A stretch of DNA of 64,000 nt from Weissella coleopterorum (GTDB lineage Bacteria; Bacillota; Bacilli; Lactobacillales; Lactobacillaceae): contig NZ_CP049888.1 of assembly GCF_011304355.1 (NCBI RefSeq), positions 992,001-1,056,000 of the forward strand, in the 5' to 3' direction. The notes below the pieces were generated by a model. It saw nothing but the letters and a program-made list of their open reading frames with translations, was not told the DNA's origin and made no database searches. A program made the translations under genes and the position numbers. Shown here one piece after another: positions 8,860-17,731 of the stretch. Numbering within the stretch: the first letter of the stretch is position 1; every line of letters starts with the position of its first letter.

Positions 8860-9408
8860 ATGACTAATCAAACCAGTAAATATGAAGAAGAACTTCAACG
8901 GGCTGAATTTGAGCACCATTATCCTACTGCAGGTGCCATGATTGGTCATATCATTGCCAACTTATCCATTCATTCTTTAAAGATTAAGCAAGCTAGATTA
9001 TTTGCAACGGACCATGCTCAATTATTTTTTACTCAGTTTGCGCAAGATTGGTATCAAAACGAACAAACTTATATTTGGCAATTGAGTCAAAGCCTAAGAG
9101 ATGAAGATGAACTAATTCCAACTACTCAAAGCGAAATACAAACTTACACTGGGCTAACCGAGGATGCATCCCTTAAGTATCAGGCCGGAGCCGAACAATT
9201 ATTTGATTTAATTAAAGATTTTGATACCCAATTACTTTATATTACAAAGGGAATCGCCTTAGCACAGAAAGAAAGCCATTTTGGTGAAATCAAGCAATTA
9301 GAACAACTCTACAGTTGGATTAAGGCTCAGATTACTCAAGGTCAGCTATTCTTAGGTCATTCGATTAAAGAGGGACTTTATGTTGAAAGCGAGGATGACG
9401 ATGAATAA
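8860..9408 (+). CDS. Dps/ferritin-like protein
   Basis: The 182-residue product is predicted to be almost wholly helical and reads like the four-helix Dps family (helix A region HIIANLSIHSLKIKQA, then an FFTQFAQDWYQNE-type second helix and a long acidic C-terminal helix). Dps proteins store iron and protect DNA under oxidative stress. Here some ferroxidase-site residues are not obvious, so it may be a divergent relative. It begins four bases after the chaperone gene and ends inside the regulator gene, so all four genes form one unit. A link between metal efflux and iron or peroxide protection is inferred. Confidence 0.6.
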   Translation: MTNQTSKYEEELQRAEFEHHYPTAGAMIGHIIANLSIHSLKIKQARLFATDHAQLFFTQFAQDWYQNEQTYIWQLSQSLRDEDELIPTTQSEIQTYTGLTEDASLKYQAGAEQLFDLIKDFDTQLLYITKGIALAQKESHFGEIKQLEQLYSWIKAQITQGQLFLGHSIKEGLYVESEDDDE

Positions 9409-10051
9409 TCAGCTCTGCGTACAACTTGTTCCTTTATTTCAAAAATTAATAAGGGCTGATCAAGAGGAGATCGAAAAAATTGTTCATCATACTTTAGTCC
9501 AAAAAGGCAATATCGTTTATGCACCTAATGAGGAACAACAGTTAATCATTCTGGAGGCAGGACGTGTCAAGGTCGAACGTTTAATGGAGAATGGGGATGC
9601 ACACCTCCAAACGATGTTGTACGCTGGTGATTTCATCGGTGAGAATTGGTTATTTGGGACAAAAAATAATAATGTTTTTCTTACCGCGGAAGAAGATTCT
9701 CACGTTTGTCGAATCAACGCAGATCAATTTAAAAAATTATTAATTGAATTACCACAGTTAAGCTATGAACTGACTAAACATACTGTTAATAAGATCAATA
9801 CAATTAACCAACAAAATTATTATTTAACTATTTATAAGACTAAAGACCGAATTATGACTTACTTGATGGACTTGATAGAGGAACAGGAAAGTTATACGAT
9901 CAAATTACCATTTAATCTAAAGAATACGGCATCATATTTAGGAACGACACCCGAAACTATTTCACGTGTGCTGAAGGACTTAGTTGATAAGCAAGAAATA
10001 AAACGTTTGAGTCTGAACCGGTTTATCTTTTCTTCTAAAATACAAAAATAA
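9401..10051 (+). CDS. flp: Crp/Fnr-family regulator of the FLP type
   Basis: The protein has an N-terminal cyclic-nucleotide-like beta barrel, a long dimer helix and a C-terminal winged helix. The recognition helix TPETISRVLKDL carries the E..SR residues that in FNR read TTGAT half-sites. There is no iron-sulphur cysteine cluster. With the ATG at 9401 (GAGG seven bases upstream) cysteines fall at positions 6 and 103, very close to the Cys5/Cys102 pair that forms a redox disulphide in Lactobacillus casei FLP. Starts at 9380 and 9395 are also possible. It is the last gene of the metal operon, and a perfect FNR-like palindrome lies at the operon promoter, so redox-sensitive autoregulation is likely. 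Confidence 0.8.
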   Translation: MNNQLCVQLVPLFQKLIRADQEEIEKIVHHTLVQKGNIVYAPNEEQQLIILEAGRVKVERLMENGDAHLQTMLYAGDFIGENWLFGTKNNNVFLTAEEDSHVCRINADQFKKLLIELPQLSYELTKHTVNKINTINQQNYYLTIYKTKDRIMTYLMDLIEEQESYTIKLPFNLKNTASYLGTTPETISRVLKDLVDKQEIKRLSLNRFIFSSKIQK

Positions 10052-10293
10052 TATTTAACTATCATAATAATAAAGCTTTCTCAGTACTATAATGATGTTT
10101 ATAGAATCGGTATCGTGAGCGATTGCGATAGGTAAATCAACTGAAAATCTATTAATATCTTTGGGATAGTCCAACTTTTCTTTTATGAGTTAATAATTTA
10201 TAGCAATGCAGAGAGGGGATGTCACTCTAATCGGCATATTTTGATCAATTAAAAAATAGCTTAACATTAATTATTGTCACTATTAATATCCAT

Positions 10294-10332
10294 TAAAAAA
10301 ACTGATATCTAAGTTTAGATATCAGTTTTTTA
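10294..10332. terminator. Strong bidirectional terminator
   Basis: A perfect hairpin (ACTGATATCT and AGATATCAGT arms) is flanked by A and T runs and would stop transcription from both sides. It separates the metal operon from the convergent recombinase gene. The rest of the 387-base gap (10052-10438) shows no gene that I can support. Confidence 0.85.
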
Positions 10333-10438
10333 TGCTAATTTTTAAAATCGTAGAGCAGGAGGGTAAAAGTTCACTTACTTCATGTATACGACTTGCTTAA
10401 TGTACCCATTTTATTAGTGTTATTTGCCTAAACTACTA

Positions 10439-11515
10439 CTATTCAAGTTCTTCAATTGCCTGATTTCTCCGTTGCTGATCCGCATGAATATAAATTTTAG
10501 TCGCTGAATCTGTCGTTTGCCCTAAAGCTTGTTGAACATCCACAACCGAATTGGTTGCTCGATATAATTCAGTCCCAAAGGTATGCCGGAGCTTATGAGG
10601 GGTTGTTTCACGACCATAAGCTTTCGTCAATTTTTTAACCATTCGTTCAACTTGTGACTGGGAGATACGATAAACCTGTTGTCGGCTAGTTGAAAGGAAT
10701 AGTGCAGCATGCTCATCTTGGCCAAAGCGCAATTGACGTTCAATTAGCCAATCTTGTAAGTAGGGTTCAGCCCAACCCGCATACTTAACTACATCTTCAT
10801 GGTCACCTTTGCGCACAACGTGATTAATCAAGTGATTTTCTTGATCTAAATCAGTCAAATTAATATTTACTAATTCCGTAACACGTAAACCAGAAGCAAC
10901 TAAGAGGGAAAAGATAGCATAATTACGTTGCTCGGTTTGCTCAAAAAGTTTTCGTGCCTGTGGTGATAATGAAGGTTTATATTCTAAACGAAGCCATTCT
11001 AAAAAATCAAATTTACGTTCACCATCAAAGATTTTCTGATTAATAGCATTGGCTTTCGCGTTTAAGGTAGCTTCACCAACTTTAAATTTAATTTTAGCCA
11101 TTGGGTTATATGTCAGGTAACTATACGGTTGATTATTAGGATCAGTCGACTCCACCGTTAACCATCGAAAAAATCCGCGTAAGGTCATAATTCTAGTATT
11201 AATCGTATTCTTACCAATTAATTTTCCGGTTGTCTGCATCGGGGTTGATAACATTTCTGTAATATATTCCTGAATTTGTTCAGCTGTGATTTGAGCAATT
11301 GATTCCAATGTAAAATCTTGAATTTGTTCTATCTCGGAAGTAGGAGAGGTTGTTAAATACCAATCAAAAAATTGATGCAGATTCGAAATCGTTGTATACA
11401 TAGTTGATGGTTGCATACCACTTGATATACGGTAACTATAAAAATTTTGTACGATTGGGGGCATAATTGCCAACTTTTTCTTCGTATTTTTAATAAATTG
11501 TTCTTTAGTAGTCAT
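10439..11515 (-). CDS. xerS: XerS-like tyrosine recombinase
   Basis: The 358-residue protein matches XerS, the single chromosome-dimer recombinase of streptococci and lactococci, in length and overall pattern, including the N-terminal SAM-like core-binding domain (STMYTTISNLHQFFDWYL) and the LVASGLRVTEL box. The catalytic residues are present: Arg in GLRVTE, Lys in RKGDHE, HKLRH, a later conserved position (QALGQT, where His is usual), and Tyr in IYIHAD. It is not surrounded by phage genes. Its role would be resolution of chromosome dimers at a dif site, together with FtsK. Family members carry the dif site just upstream of the gene; a candidate is listed separately. Confidence 0.75.
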   Translation of the reverse strand: MTTKEQFIKNTKKKLAIMPPIVQNFYSYRISSGMQPSTMYTTISNLHQFFDWYLTTSPTSEIEQIQDFTLESIAQITAEQIQEYITEMLSTPMQTTGKLIGKNTINTRIMTLRGFFRWLTVESTDPNNQPYSYLTYNPMAKIKFKVGEATLNAKANAINQKIFDGERKFDFLEWLRLEYKPSLSPQARKLFEQTEQRNYAIFSLLVASGLRVTELVNINLTDLDQENHLINHVVRKGDHEDVVKYAGWAEPYLQDWLIERQLRFGQDEHAALFLSTSRQQVYRISQSQVERMVKKLTKAYGRETTPHKLRHTFGTELYRATNSVVDVQQALGQTTDSATKIYIHADQQRRNQAIEELE

Positions 11516-11538
11516 AATTAGCGTCCTAAATGTTAAAT

Positions 11539-11552
11539 AATATGTTCATATT
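11539..11552. other. Weak dif-site candidate upstream of xerS
   Basis: AATATG and CATATT form an inverted repeat with a two-base centre, 24 bases upstream of the recombinase start. Xer sites have two inverted 11-base arms around a 6-7 base centre, and streptococcal XerS sites lie in this position. The match is too short and AT-rich to be convincing. Confidence 0.2.
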
Positions 11553-11678
11553 ACCATATTTTAGTTCAATGTACGTACGGATATCGTTTGATAGCTATCG
11601 TTCCTAATCCAATTGGGTAGAGCGGAATAATAGTTTATTCTTCAAAAAATCATCATAAATTTTCAACCAAAATAATAG

Positions 11679-11684
11679 TATAAT
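11679..11684 (+). promoter_or_regulatory. -10 element of the response-regulator promoter
   Basis: A perfect TATAAT lies 39 bases before a small reading frame and 164 bases before the response regulator. No good -35 box is seen at 16-18 bases, so an activator may be needed. Confidence 0.4.
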
Positions 11685-11722
11685 GGGCGTTAATAATATT
11701 ACAATCCTTCTAGGAGCAGAGC

Positions 11723-11839
11723 ATGATTCCACTAAATCTTATTACAAAATATCTCATTAATTCTTTTCAATCTATATCGGAAAATAAAGATAAAAACCAT
11801 TCAGAATTATACCCAATTAATTATAAATATATCATATAG
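11723..11839 (+). CDS. Small open reading frame of 38 codons ahead of the response regulator
   Basis: The frame starts with ATG at 11723, has an AGGAG ribosome site seven bases upstream, and stops at 11837-11839, eight bases before the regulator start. The product is polar with a short hydrophobic beginning (MIPLNLITKYLI). I recognise no family. Its position and ribosome site suggest it is translated and coupled to the regulator, perhaps as a leader, or it may be the remnant of a longer gene. Confidence 0.35.
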   Translation: MIPLNLITKYLINSFQSISENKDKNHSELYPINYKYII

Positions 11840-11847
11840 GTGAAATC

Positions 11848-12528
11848 ATGAATAAAACTTTGCTCTTAATTGAAGATGAAGTAGCGCTAGCTAACTCTCT
11901 TGCAACTGAATTTAAATTTGAAAATTTTGATGTCTTAATTGCTAAAGATGGTCAAGATGGGTTAAAAACGTTTGAAAAATATACTAATATAATCGATATT
12001 ATTATATTAGACTGGATGTTACCCAAAATGAGTGGTATGAATTTATTAAGAGAAATTCGTAAAATTAGTCAAGTTCCTATTATTATGCTTACAGCCCGTA
12101 ATTACATTAGCGACAAAGTGATGGCCTTGTCAAATGGTGCAGATGACTATATTACAAAGCCATTTGAGTTAGAAGAGCTATTAATCCGGATTAAAGTCGC
12201 ATTGCGACATACACAAAAGTCCGTTTCCGATCAATTAATATCAATTAATAATTTAAAAATTAATCTTGAAAAAACCCGGGTCTGTATCGACGATAAAATC
12301 ATTGCTTTAACTAAACGCGAGTGCGATTTATTGGTCTACTTAATGACTAATAAGGATCGCACTTGTTCTCGCAATGATCTTTTAGATGCCGTTTGGGGCG
12401 TGGATTTCACAGGTCAACCGAATATAGTTGATGTCTACATTCGTAACTTAAGGCACAAAATACCTAGGAATTTAATCCATACGATCCGGAATCAAGGTTA
12501 CATGATTTCAAATAATTATATTGAATAG
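11848..12528 (+). CDS. OmpR/PhoB-family response regulator, now an orphan
   Basis: The 226-residue protein has a receiver domain with the acidic pair (IEDE), the phospho-acceptor Asp in IIILDWMLP, Thr in MLTA and Lys in ITKPF, followed by a winged-helix effector domain (TKRECDLLVYLM ... VDVYIRNLRHK). All residues needed for phosphotransfer are present. A histidine kinase would normally follow; here only a broken remnant remains (12541-12833). The dlt operon lies convergently next door, as does dltRS in some Gram-positive bacteria, so the target may be dlt, but this is inference. A pair of 11-base-spaced direct repeats upstream of dltX could be its binding site. Confidence 0.85.
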   Translation: MNKTLLLIEDEVALANSLATEFKFENFDVLIAKDGQDGLKTFEKYTNIIDIIILDWMLPKMSGMNLLREIRKISQVPIIMLTARNYISDKVMALSNGADDYITKPFELEELLIRIKVALRHTQKSVSDQLISINNLKINLEKTRVCIDDKIIALTKRECDLLVYLMTNKDRTCSRNDLLDAVWGVDFTGQPNIVDVYIRNLRHKIPRNLIHTIRNQGYMISNNYIE

Positions 12529-12540
12529 CAGGGAATAGTT

Positions 12541-12833
12541 TGTAATGAATAAGACCAATGGATTCAATCATCTTCATTTCGTTATGCCAGGTATCACATC
12601 CATTCGTAATCAAAGTGGTGAACCAAGGAATTGGTATTTCATAATACGAAAAAAAGCATATATCTGAGCGCTTTTATCGTAGTGATGAAATTCGCGGTCA
12701 TATCTCTAGAACTTAGTTAGGGTTATCAATTGCTCAAGAACTAGCCCAAAATATCAATGCCGAAATATTAATTAACAATAATCGACCCCAAAGAAGTATT
12801 TTTTCATTCATAATCTCTCAAAATGATAACTAG
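12541..12833 (+). pseudogene. Remnant of a sensor histidine kinase
   Basis: The frame ending at TAG 12831-12833 contains the kinase F-box (SERFYRSDEIRG) followed by the G2 box (LGLSIAQELAQNI) and the usual C-terminal strand. An in-frame TAG lies directly between the two, inside the ATP-binding domain. Upstream the frame is closed again within about 20 codons, and no H-box, transmembrane or sensor region remains. It is therefore a 3' fragment of the partner kinase of the preceding regulator. The loss leaves that regulator without its cognate donor. Confidence 0.8.
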
Positions 12834-12865
12834 AATAAAAACAATCAACGTATTATATTAAAAAC

Positions 12866-12905
12866 AAGCAAAAAGGACTCATCTAATTGATAGTCCTTTT
12901 TGCTT
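12866..12905. terminator. Bidirectional terminator between the regulator locus and dlt
   Basis: AAGCAAAAAGGACT pairs with AGTCCTTTTTGCTT around a loop of about 12 bases. It can end both the regulator transcript and the convergent dlt operon. Confidence 0.8.
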
Positions 12906-12980
12906 ATATGCTCGAATTAACTATTTTAAACTGCAATATTTATTTTTGAAAAGTTAATTAAAATTAACTTAGTAGCCAAA

Positions 12981-14234
12981 TTATTTCGAATAATTTTGGT
13001 TAGACCACGCTTTACTAAAAAAGTAATCATTAATATGATATTTGTTTTTATGGACTGGAGATGTTACAAAACTTTTAATCTGATTATCATAAGCTAACCA
13101 ACCTTTCCAGCCTACGTGAATGGTATCTTCCATAAAATACTTTTGTTGCCCATCTTTTGAGAAGTCAGCAATATTGTTAAAGCCTTGCGATTTCAACTGG
13201 AATCTAATTTTATTAATTGCCCGTTGATACATACCTAAATCTAATCCAGAGTAAGCTGCCCACTTTTTATTAACGGGTGGGAAAACAAACAATACATCTG
13301 TTTTAGATGCGGCAAATTGATTTAACGCTAATTCTAAATCGCCATATTCAGGAGAATGCGTATAATCAAAATGTTTTTGAGAATTTTTCAATTTACTTAG
13401 TTTAGGTAAAATTCGATGAGTGTAGAAGTTATTTTCAATATTAAATTTATTATTATTAGTTTTTGATTTTGCAAGTTCACAGGCGATCGTATTCAATTTT
13501 TGTTCGTCATAATGATTTGGTAATTCATTTAATTTAGGAACAATTTTAGTATGATACTTATCTGTTGTCTGCATTTTAGCAAAAAAAGCATCTTCATGCA
13601 TTAAAATATTCAATTGTAATTTGATACTATTAGTATCAAAAGTTGATAATGGTCGACCATCAACAATTTTATTAAAATATTTCGAATATTCACTATTCAT
13701 ATTCATAGCCATTAACCGCTGGGCCAAATATTTATCAGAATGACTATTTTTAGCAGAAAGCAACCACGTCAACACCTGTGCTTTACTAATATAATGCTTG
13801 ATTGCTAAGGGAGAAGCTCCCTGTTTAGTAAACCACTGTGGTGAAATGACATAAACTGCTTTTTTCTGATAGATTGCGCCTTTTATTTGCTGCATTCCCA
13901 AAAAATGCGTTAATGATTGTGCACCTCTTTGACCCAACAGAAACGGTCGATAAGAACGATTATATTTTTCAGCCAAAACAGCGGGGTGTAGGGCATCCAT
14001 CCGACTCCATTCACTAGAACCAAAGAATGGAATAAATTTATGCTTTGGATCTCTGAAAGCCTGCTCTTTTAATGTTTTATTTTTAAATACTTCTGCCGTT
14101 AGGGCCGTTGCGGATTTTTGCTCATTTTTAAAAGAATATTTATTAGGATTGATAGGTGTTAGCATAATCCATCCACCGATTAAAAAAATTGCTAACACTA
14201 AAGGACCAAAAATGTTAAAAACACGCCTAATCAT
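12981..14234 (-). CDS. dltD: DltD, D-alanyl transfer protein of teichoic acid D-alanylation
   Basis: The 417-residue protein has an N-terminal signal anchor ([13 protein letters not shown]) and a large SGNH-like extracellular domain. The catalytic serine lies in FFGSSEWSR and the His/Asp in the C-terminal [10 protein letters not shown] block, as in known DltD proteins. It accepts D-alanine at the outer face of the membrane and places it on lipoteichoic acid. It overlaps the end of dltC by eight bases and is the last gene of the operon before the terminator at 12866-12905. Confidence 0.93.
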   Translation of the reverse strand: MIRRVFNIFGPLVLAIFLIGGWIMLTPINPNKYSFKNEQKSATALTAEVFKNKTLKEQAFRDPKHKFIPFFGSSEWSRMDALHPAVLAEKYNRSYRPFLLGQRGAQSLTHFLGMQQIKGAIYQKKAVYVISPQWFTKQGASPLAIKHYISKAQVLTWLLSAKNSHSDKYLAQRLMAMNMNSEYSKYFNKIVDGRPLSTFDTNSIKLQLNILMHEDAFFAKMQTTDKYHTKIVPKLNELPNHYDEQKLNTIACELAKSKTNNNKFNIENNFYTHRILPKLSKLKNSQKHFDYTHSPEYGDLELALNQFAASKTDVLFVFPPVNKKWAAYSGLDLGMYQRAINKIRFQLKSQGFNNIADFSKDGQQKYFMEDTIHVGWKGWLAYDNQIKSFVTSPVHKNKYHINDYFFSKAWSNQNYSK

Positions 14235-14466
14235 TCATTAAGCCCTCAATCCCCAAAATAACTTTGTTGCCTGTATTCCAATCGTTTCGACCAATCTCTG
14301 ATACTGGGACTCTAATATCAAATTTTGCTTCAATTTCCAAGGTTAATTCAACCGTAGCAAGTGAGTCTAGAATGCCCGCATCATAAAAATCGACGTCCAT
14401 CATATTTGAAATATCTACCATAAATAAGTCAGCAAAGATTTCAATTAATTCATTTTTTACATTCAT
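14227..14466 (-). CDS. dltC: DltC, D-alanyl carrier protein
   Basis: I use the ATG at 14466 because GGAG lies nine bases upstream. A TTG at 14481 would add five residues and has no ribosome site. The 79-residue protein is a typical acyl-carrier fold, with the phosphopantetheine serine in the motif [11 protein letters not shown] at about residue 35. DltA loads it with D-alanine and DltB and DltD use it for transfer. It sits between dltB and dltD as in other dlt operons. Confidence 0.93.
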   Translation of the reverse strand: MNVKNELIEIFADLFMVDISNMMDVDFYDAGILDSLATVELTLEIEAKFDIRVPVSEIGRNDWNTGNKVILGIEGLMND

Positions 14467-14481
14467 AGTAATAATCTCCAA

Positions 14482-15727
14482 TTACATTTTTTTGTTAAAC
14501 CATAGCTGATCTAAGAAACCAGAAAACAATAGAAAACTCAACATCACAATATTAAATGTTACAAAAATAGATAGAGCATCTACCCATTTATTCTGCCTAA
14601 TGTGAAGATTGCGTTTTTTCTTAGTCCGAATCCACCAATCGTTGATCACCAGAGCACAACCATGGAACAAGCCATAACTAACATAGTACCAAGTAATTCC
14701 GTGCCAAAATCCCATGATTGTCATATTAACAAGGTATGAAACGTTAGATGTAACATTTCTATTTTTGAAGACTTTATTTCTCATTAAAAACATTACCAAA
14801 CGCATAAAAATGTAGTCCCGAAACCAGAAACTAAGGGTAATATGCCATCGATTCCAAAAGTCTTTCATATTTTTGGCCATAAAAGGTTTATTAAAATTGA
14901 TGGGAGTCTCAATTCCCATAATATTTGAGATCGCAATCGCAAAAAGGGAATAGCCCGCAAAATCAAAAAATAGGTATAGTCCATACGTATACATCACACC
15001 AACCGTGGGAATATTTAAAAAGCCACCCTGTTGTAAAGCCATTCGTTGTAAAGAAGGGAGTAGTAGTGTCCCCAAAATATACGCCAAGATAAACTTGTAT
15101 AGAAAGCCCTTAAAAATATTATTGATAGCCACTTCCAGCATTGATAGGTACTTATCTTTTGATGGAACTTGCTTAAAATCATTATTAAATCTCCGAGAAC
15201 GATCGATCGGTCCGGATGAAATCGTAGGCATAAACAAGATAAATCGAATATATTCAAAAAAATTGATTTTTTTTAATGTCCCGTCACGTATTTCAATGAT
15301 AATACCAACAGACTTGAACATCATATACGAAATACCCAAGAATCCCAAAAATGATTTATGATTACTGTCCAATACAGGTGTCAATTTAACAATCACTAAT
15401 GGGAGGAGATCCATTAAAAGCATGCTGACAAATACCCAGGTGTCATTTCGTGTATAGCGAAATCTCGAGTAAAAGCAAATAATGACATACTGCCAAAAGA
15501 CATAGAAGAGTAGGGCGATCAATTGATGATAATGATTACCTGTAAACATTAAGCCAATAAATATGGCTGAAATGATTATTTCATAAATTTTAATTCGTTT
15601 ACCGTAAAAAAATATGCCAATAGATATCGGCAATAGATATCGGCAATAGTGCCATTATCAAATAAATAAAATATTGAGGATTACCATACGGTTCTAAATT
15701 CGGTAAATATTCAAAAATATTTATCAT
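14482..15727 (-). pseudogene. dltB: dltB (MBOAT D-alanyl transferase) frameshifted by a 13-bp tandem duplication
   Basis: The native start is the ATG at 15727-15725, which overlaps the dltA stop as ATGA. From there the frame reads a normal DltB N-terminus (MINIFEYLPNLEPYGNPQYF) up to ALLPISI, where a second copy of a 13-base unit shifts the frame and leads to a stop. Removing one copy restores ALLPISIGIFFYGKR and a protein of 410 residues, the usual family size. The remainder, from a TTG at 15633, is an intact 383-residue frame with the MBOAT histidine in MGFWHGITW. TTG has no clear ribosome site, so function from it is doubtful. DltB moves D-alanine across the membrane. The lesion may be reversible. 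Confidence 0.9.
15618..15643. repeat. Perfect 13-bp tandem duplication inside dltB
   Basis: The unit CAATAGATATCGG occurs twice without gap (15618-15630 and 15631-15643), followed by six bases of a third copy. Thirteen is not a multiple of three, so copy number decides the reading frame. Confidence 0.95.
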
Positions 15728-17265
15728 TTTTCATTAACCTCTTGAATTATTTTTTTAACATCTATTTTACCGTTTTTGGTCATTGGTAATTGATCTTGAA
15801 AAATAAAACGTGAAGGTATCATATATGGCATCATGACTGACTGAAGTTGTGTCTTAATTGCCTTGGTAATTAAAAATTCGTTATCATATTTATTTTTAAT
15901 CCCTTTTTTTAATACGATATATGCCAGCAATTGTTTAACTTTATACTTATCGCGATCGTATCTGGGAATCGCCACCGCGGATTCGATCAGGCTCGATTGA
16001 TGTAAATTTTGTGAGACTTCTTCTAACTCAATTCGATATCCGTTTAATTTAATTTGAAAATCAATTCTGCCATTGTAATAGAGGATGCCGTTTTGATCTA
16101 TTCGGCCCAAATCGCCAGAACGATAGGCCCAATGATCATTAATTTTAAAGAATGAACGATCTGTTTGCATTGTATTATGTAGATAACCCTTTGATACAGT
16201 TGGACCAGTAATAATAATTTCACCTATTTGATTTTCTGAGCTAACCTCACCATGATCATTCAAGATTAAGATATGGGCAGCCGGATTGGGAATGCCGATC
16301 GGCAGCCGCTCATTTCGTTCAATCATCAAATTATTAATCTCAATTGCCGAAATAGCAACTGTTGCCTCGGTGGGTCCGTATGCATTAATGATTCGAGCAT
16401 TAGGAAAGCGAGATTTTAAATTTTTGGCTGTTTTAACCGTTAATTCTTCGCCATCAAAATAGAATGCTTCAATGGACGGGTAATTTTTGGCATTAAAATT
16501 ATCTGATACTAAAGCTAAATCAACAAACGAGGGAGTTGATGTCCAAATTTGAATTGGCAAATTAGATATAGCCAGATATAGCTGTTTAAAATTGGAGTTT
16601 TCCTCACTAGAAATCGGGAATAATGTACCACCTAATGTTAATGTAGGCGCCCAATACATGACCGAAAGGTCAAATGAATATGGCGGTTGCGCTAGCATTT
16701 GAGGGGCTTGGGGTACTGCAAAAACTTCGGATGCTAACATCCAATTGGTATAAGATAGCAAATTATCATGGGAAATTTGTACACCCTTTGGTCGACCTGT
16801 CGTTCCAGAGGTGAAAATTATATAATAATTTTCAGATGCTTTAATTTCATGTGTCAACTCATACAAATGATCTGAATGTATGATTTGTTTTAAAGCGTTT
16901 AAATTCACCACAGGAATCGCCGTTTGGACTGGAAAATCATTAATTGCTAAAATTAAACTCGGTTTAGCAATTTCAATAATATGCTTGATTCGCTCAATTG
17001 AAGAATTCTTATCGACTGGGACAAATGTGTATCCTGCTTTACTTAAGCCCAAAAATGAAGCAATCATTTCATATTCATGACCACCAAAAACTATTACATT
17101 TGATTGTCTAGGCATCTTTAAGCCATCTAAATATGCAGCAAGGCTGTCGGAATGGTTTTTTAAATTTTTATATGTAAACACCTGATCGTGAAATTTATAA
17201 ACGAGGTTTTCGGGTGTTGTATTACCATATTGATCAATTGTTTTTACAATATTTTTAATCTTCAT
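15724..17265 (-). CDS. dltA: DltA, D-alanine--D-alanyl carrier protein ligase
   Basis: The 513-residue adenylation enzyme carries the A3 loop IIFTSGTTGRPKG, the A5 motif AYGPTEAT, the A8 region YRSGDLGRID and the C-terminal lysine in MTKNGKIDVKK. It activates D-alanine with ATP and loads it on DltC. Length and motif spacing are normal. The start at 17265 has an AGGTGA ribosome site five bases upstream, and the stop overlaps the dltB start. It is the second gene of the operon, after dltX. Confidence 0.95.
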   Translation of the reverse strand: MKIKNIVKTIDQYGNTTPENLVYKFHDQVFTYKNLKNHSDSLAAYLDGLKMPRQSNVIVFGGHEYEMIASFLGLSKAGYTFVPVDKNSSIERIKHIIEIAKPSLILAINDFPVQTAIPVVNLNALKQIIHSDHLYELTHEIKASENYYIIFTSGTTGRPKGVQISHDNLLSYTNWMLASEVFAVPQAPQMLAQPPYSFDLSVMYWAPTLTLGGTLFPISSEENSNFKQLYLAISNLPIQIWTSTPSFVDLALVSDNFNAKNYPSIEAFYFDGEELTVKTAKNLKSRFPNARIINAYGPTEATVAISAIEINNLMIERNERLPIGIPNPAAHILILNDHGEVSSENQIGEIIITGPTVSKGYLHNTMQTDRSFFKINDHWAYRSGDLGRIDQNGILYYNGRIDFQIKLNGYRIELEEVSQNLHQSSLIESAVAIPRYDRDKYKVKQLLAYIVLKKGIKNKYDNEFLITKAIKTQLQSVMMPYMIPSRFIFQDQLPMTKNGKIDVKKIIQEVNEK

Positions 17266-17339
17266 AATTTCACCTTAGATAGTTTCTCGACGGATCAACT
17301 ATATTTAATCTGCCAGATAACATGGGACTCAATATTCAA

Positions 17340-17492
17340 TTAGAACTCGTTATATATAAAGTTGCCTTGACCAACTCCAGAATATCCATACAAGTAAATT
17401 ATAATAAGCAATATGGTCATATAAAACAAAGTCTTAATTATGAAATTAAAGATCTGCACGGCATTTTTTTCAATCATCTTTATTAATAACAT
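17340..17492 (-). CDS. dltX: DltX, small membrane protein of the dlt operon
   Basis: This 50-codon gene lies 74 bases before dltA. AGGTGG six bases ahead of the ATG at 17492 marks the start; an internal ATG at 17477 would give 45 residues. The product has a single hydrophobic helix (TLFYMTILLIIIYLYGY) and ends with FIYNEF, the conserved C-terminal tail of DltX, which in other species contacts DltB/DltD and is needed for D-alanylation. Confidence 0.9.
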   Translation of the reverse strand: MLLIKMIEKNAVQIFNFIIKTLFYMTILLIIIYLYGYSGVGQGNFIYNEF

Positions 17493-17528
17493 CAAGAACC
17501 ACCTGTTTTCTAAATTATTTCAAAGAGA

Positions 17529-17587
17529 AGTATAGCTGAACCCTTGCTATATAAAAACTTATAATAAATGAAGAAAAAATGAAGAAA
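17529..17587 (-). promoter_or_regulatory. Putative dlt promoter with two direct repeats
   Basis: On the minus strand TATACT (17534-17529) could be the -10 box; the matching -35 region is poor (TTTTTA). Just upstream lie two copies of TTTCTTCAT (plus strand ATGAAGAAA at 17568-17576 and 17579-17587), spaced 11 bases start to start. OmpR-type regulators bind such phased direct repeats, so this may be the operator of a two-component regulator. Confidence 0.4.
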
Positions 17588-17731
17588 ATTCATAAATGCC
17601 CAAATCTAATCAAATGCTAAAAAGCAACGTCAGCAATTAGTTTATTGTTTTCATACGCACTATGCGTAAATATGTAAATATGTCCGCATACTGAAAGACG
17701 CTAAAAACTCCCCCCCTTTACTAAATAATGA

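Noticed and set aside
10439-11515. Phage or integrative-element integrase
   Set aside because: Length and N-terminal region match XerS, and no phage, excisionase or att duplication is seen around it.
15005-15361. 118-codon frame antisense to dltB
   Set aside because: Lies wholly inside dltB on the other strand; no family and no ribosome site.
14482-15633. dltB as a normal gene starting at TTG 15633
   Set aside because: The ATGA overlap with dltA and the conserved 30-residue N-terminus point to ATG 15727; the TTG lies inside the duplicated unit and has no ribosome site.
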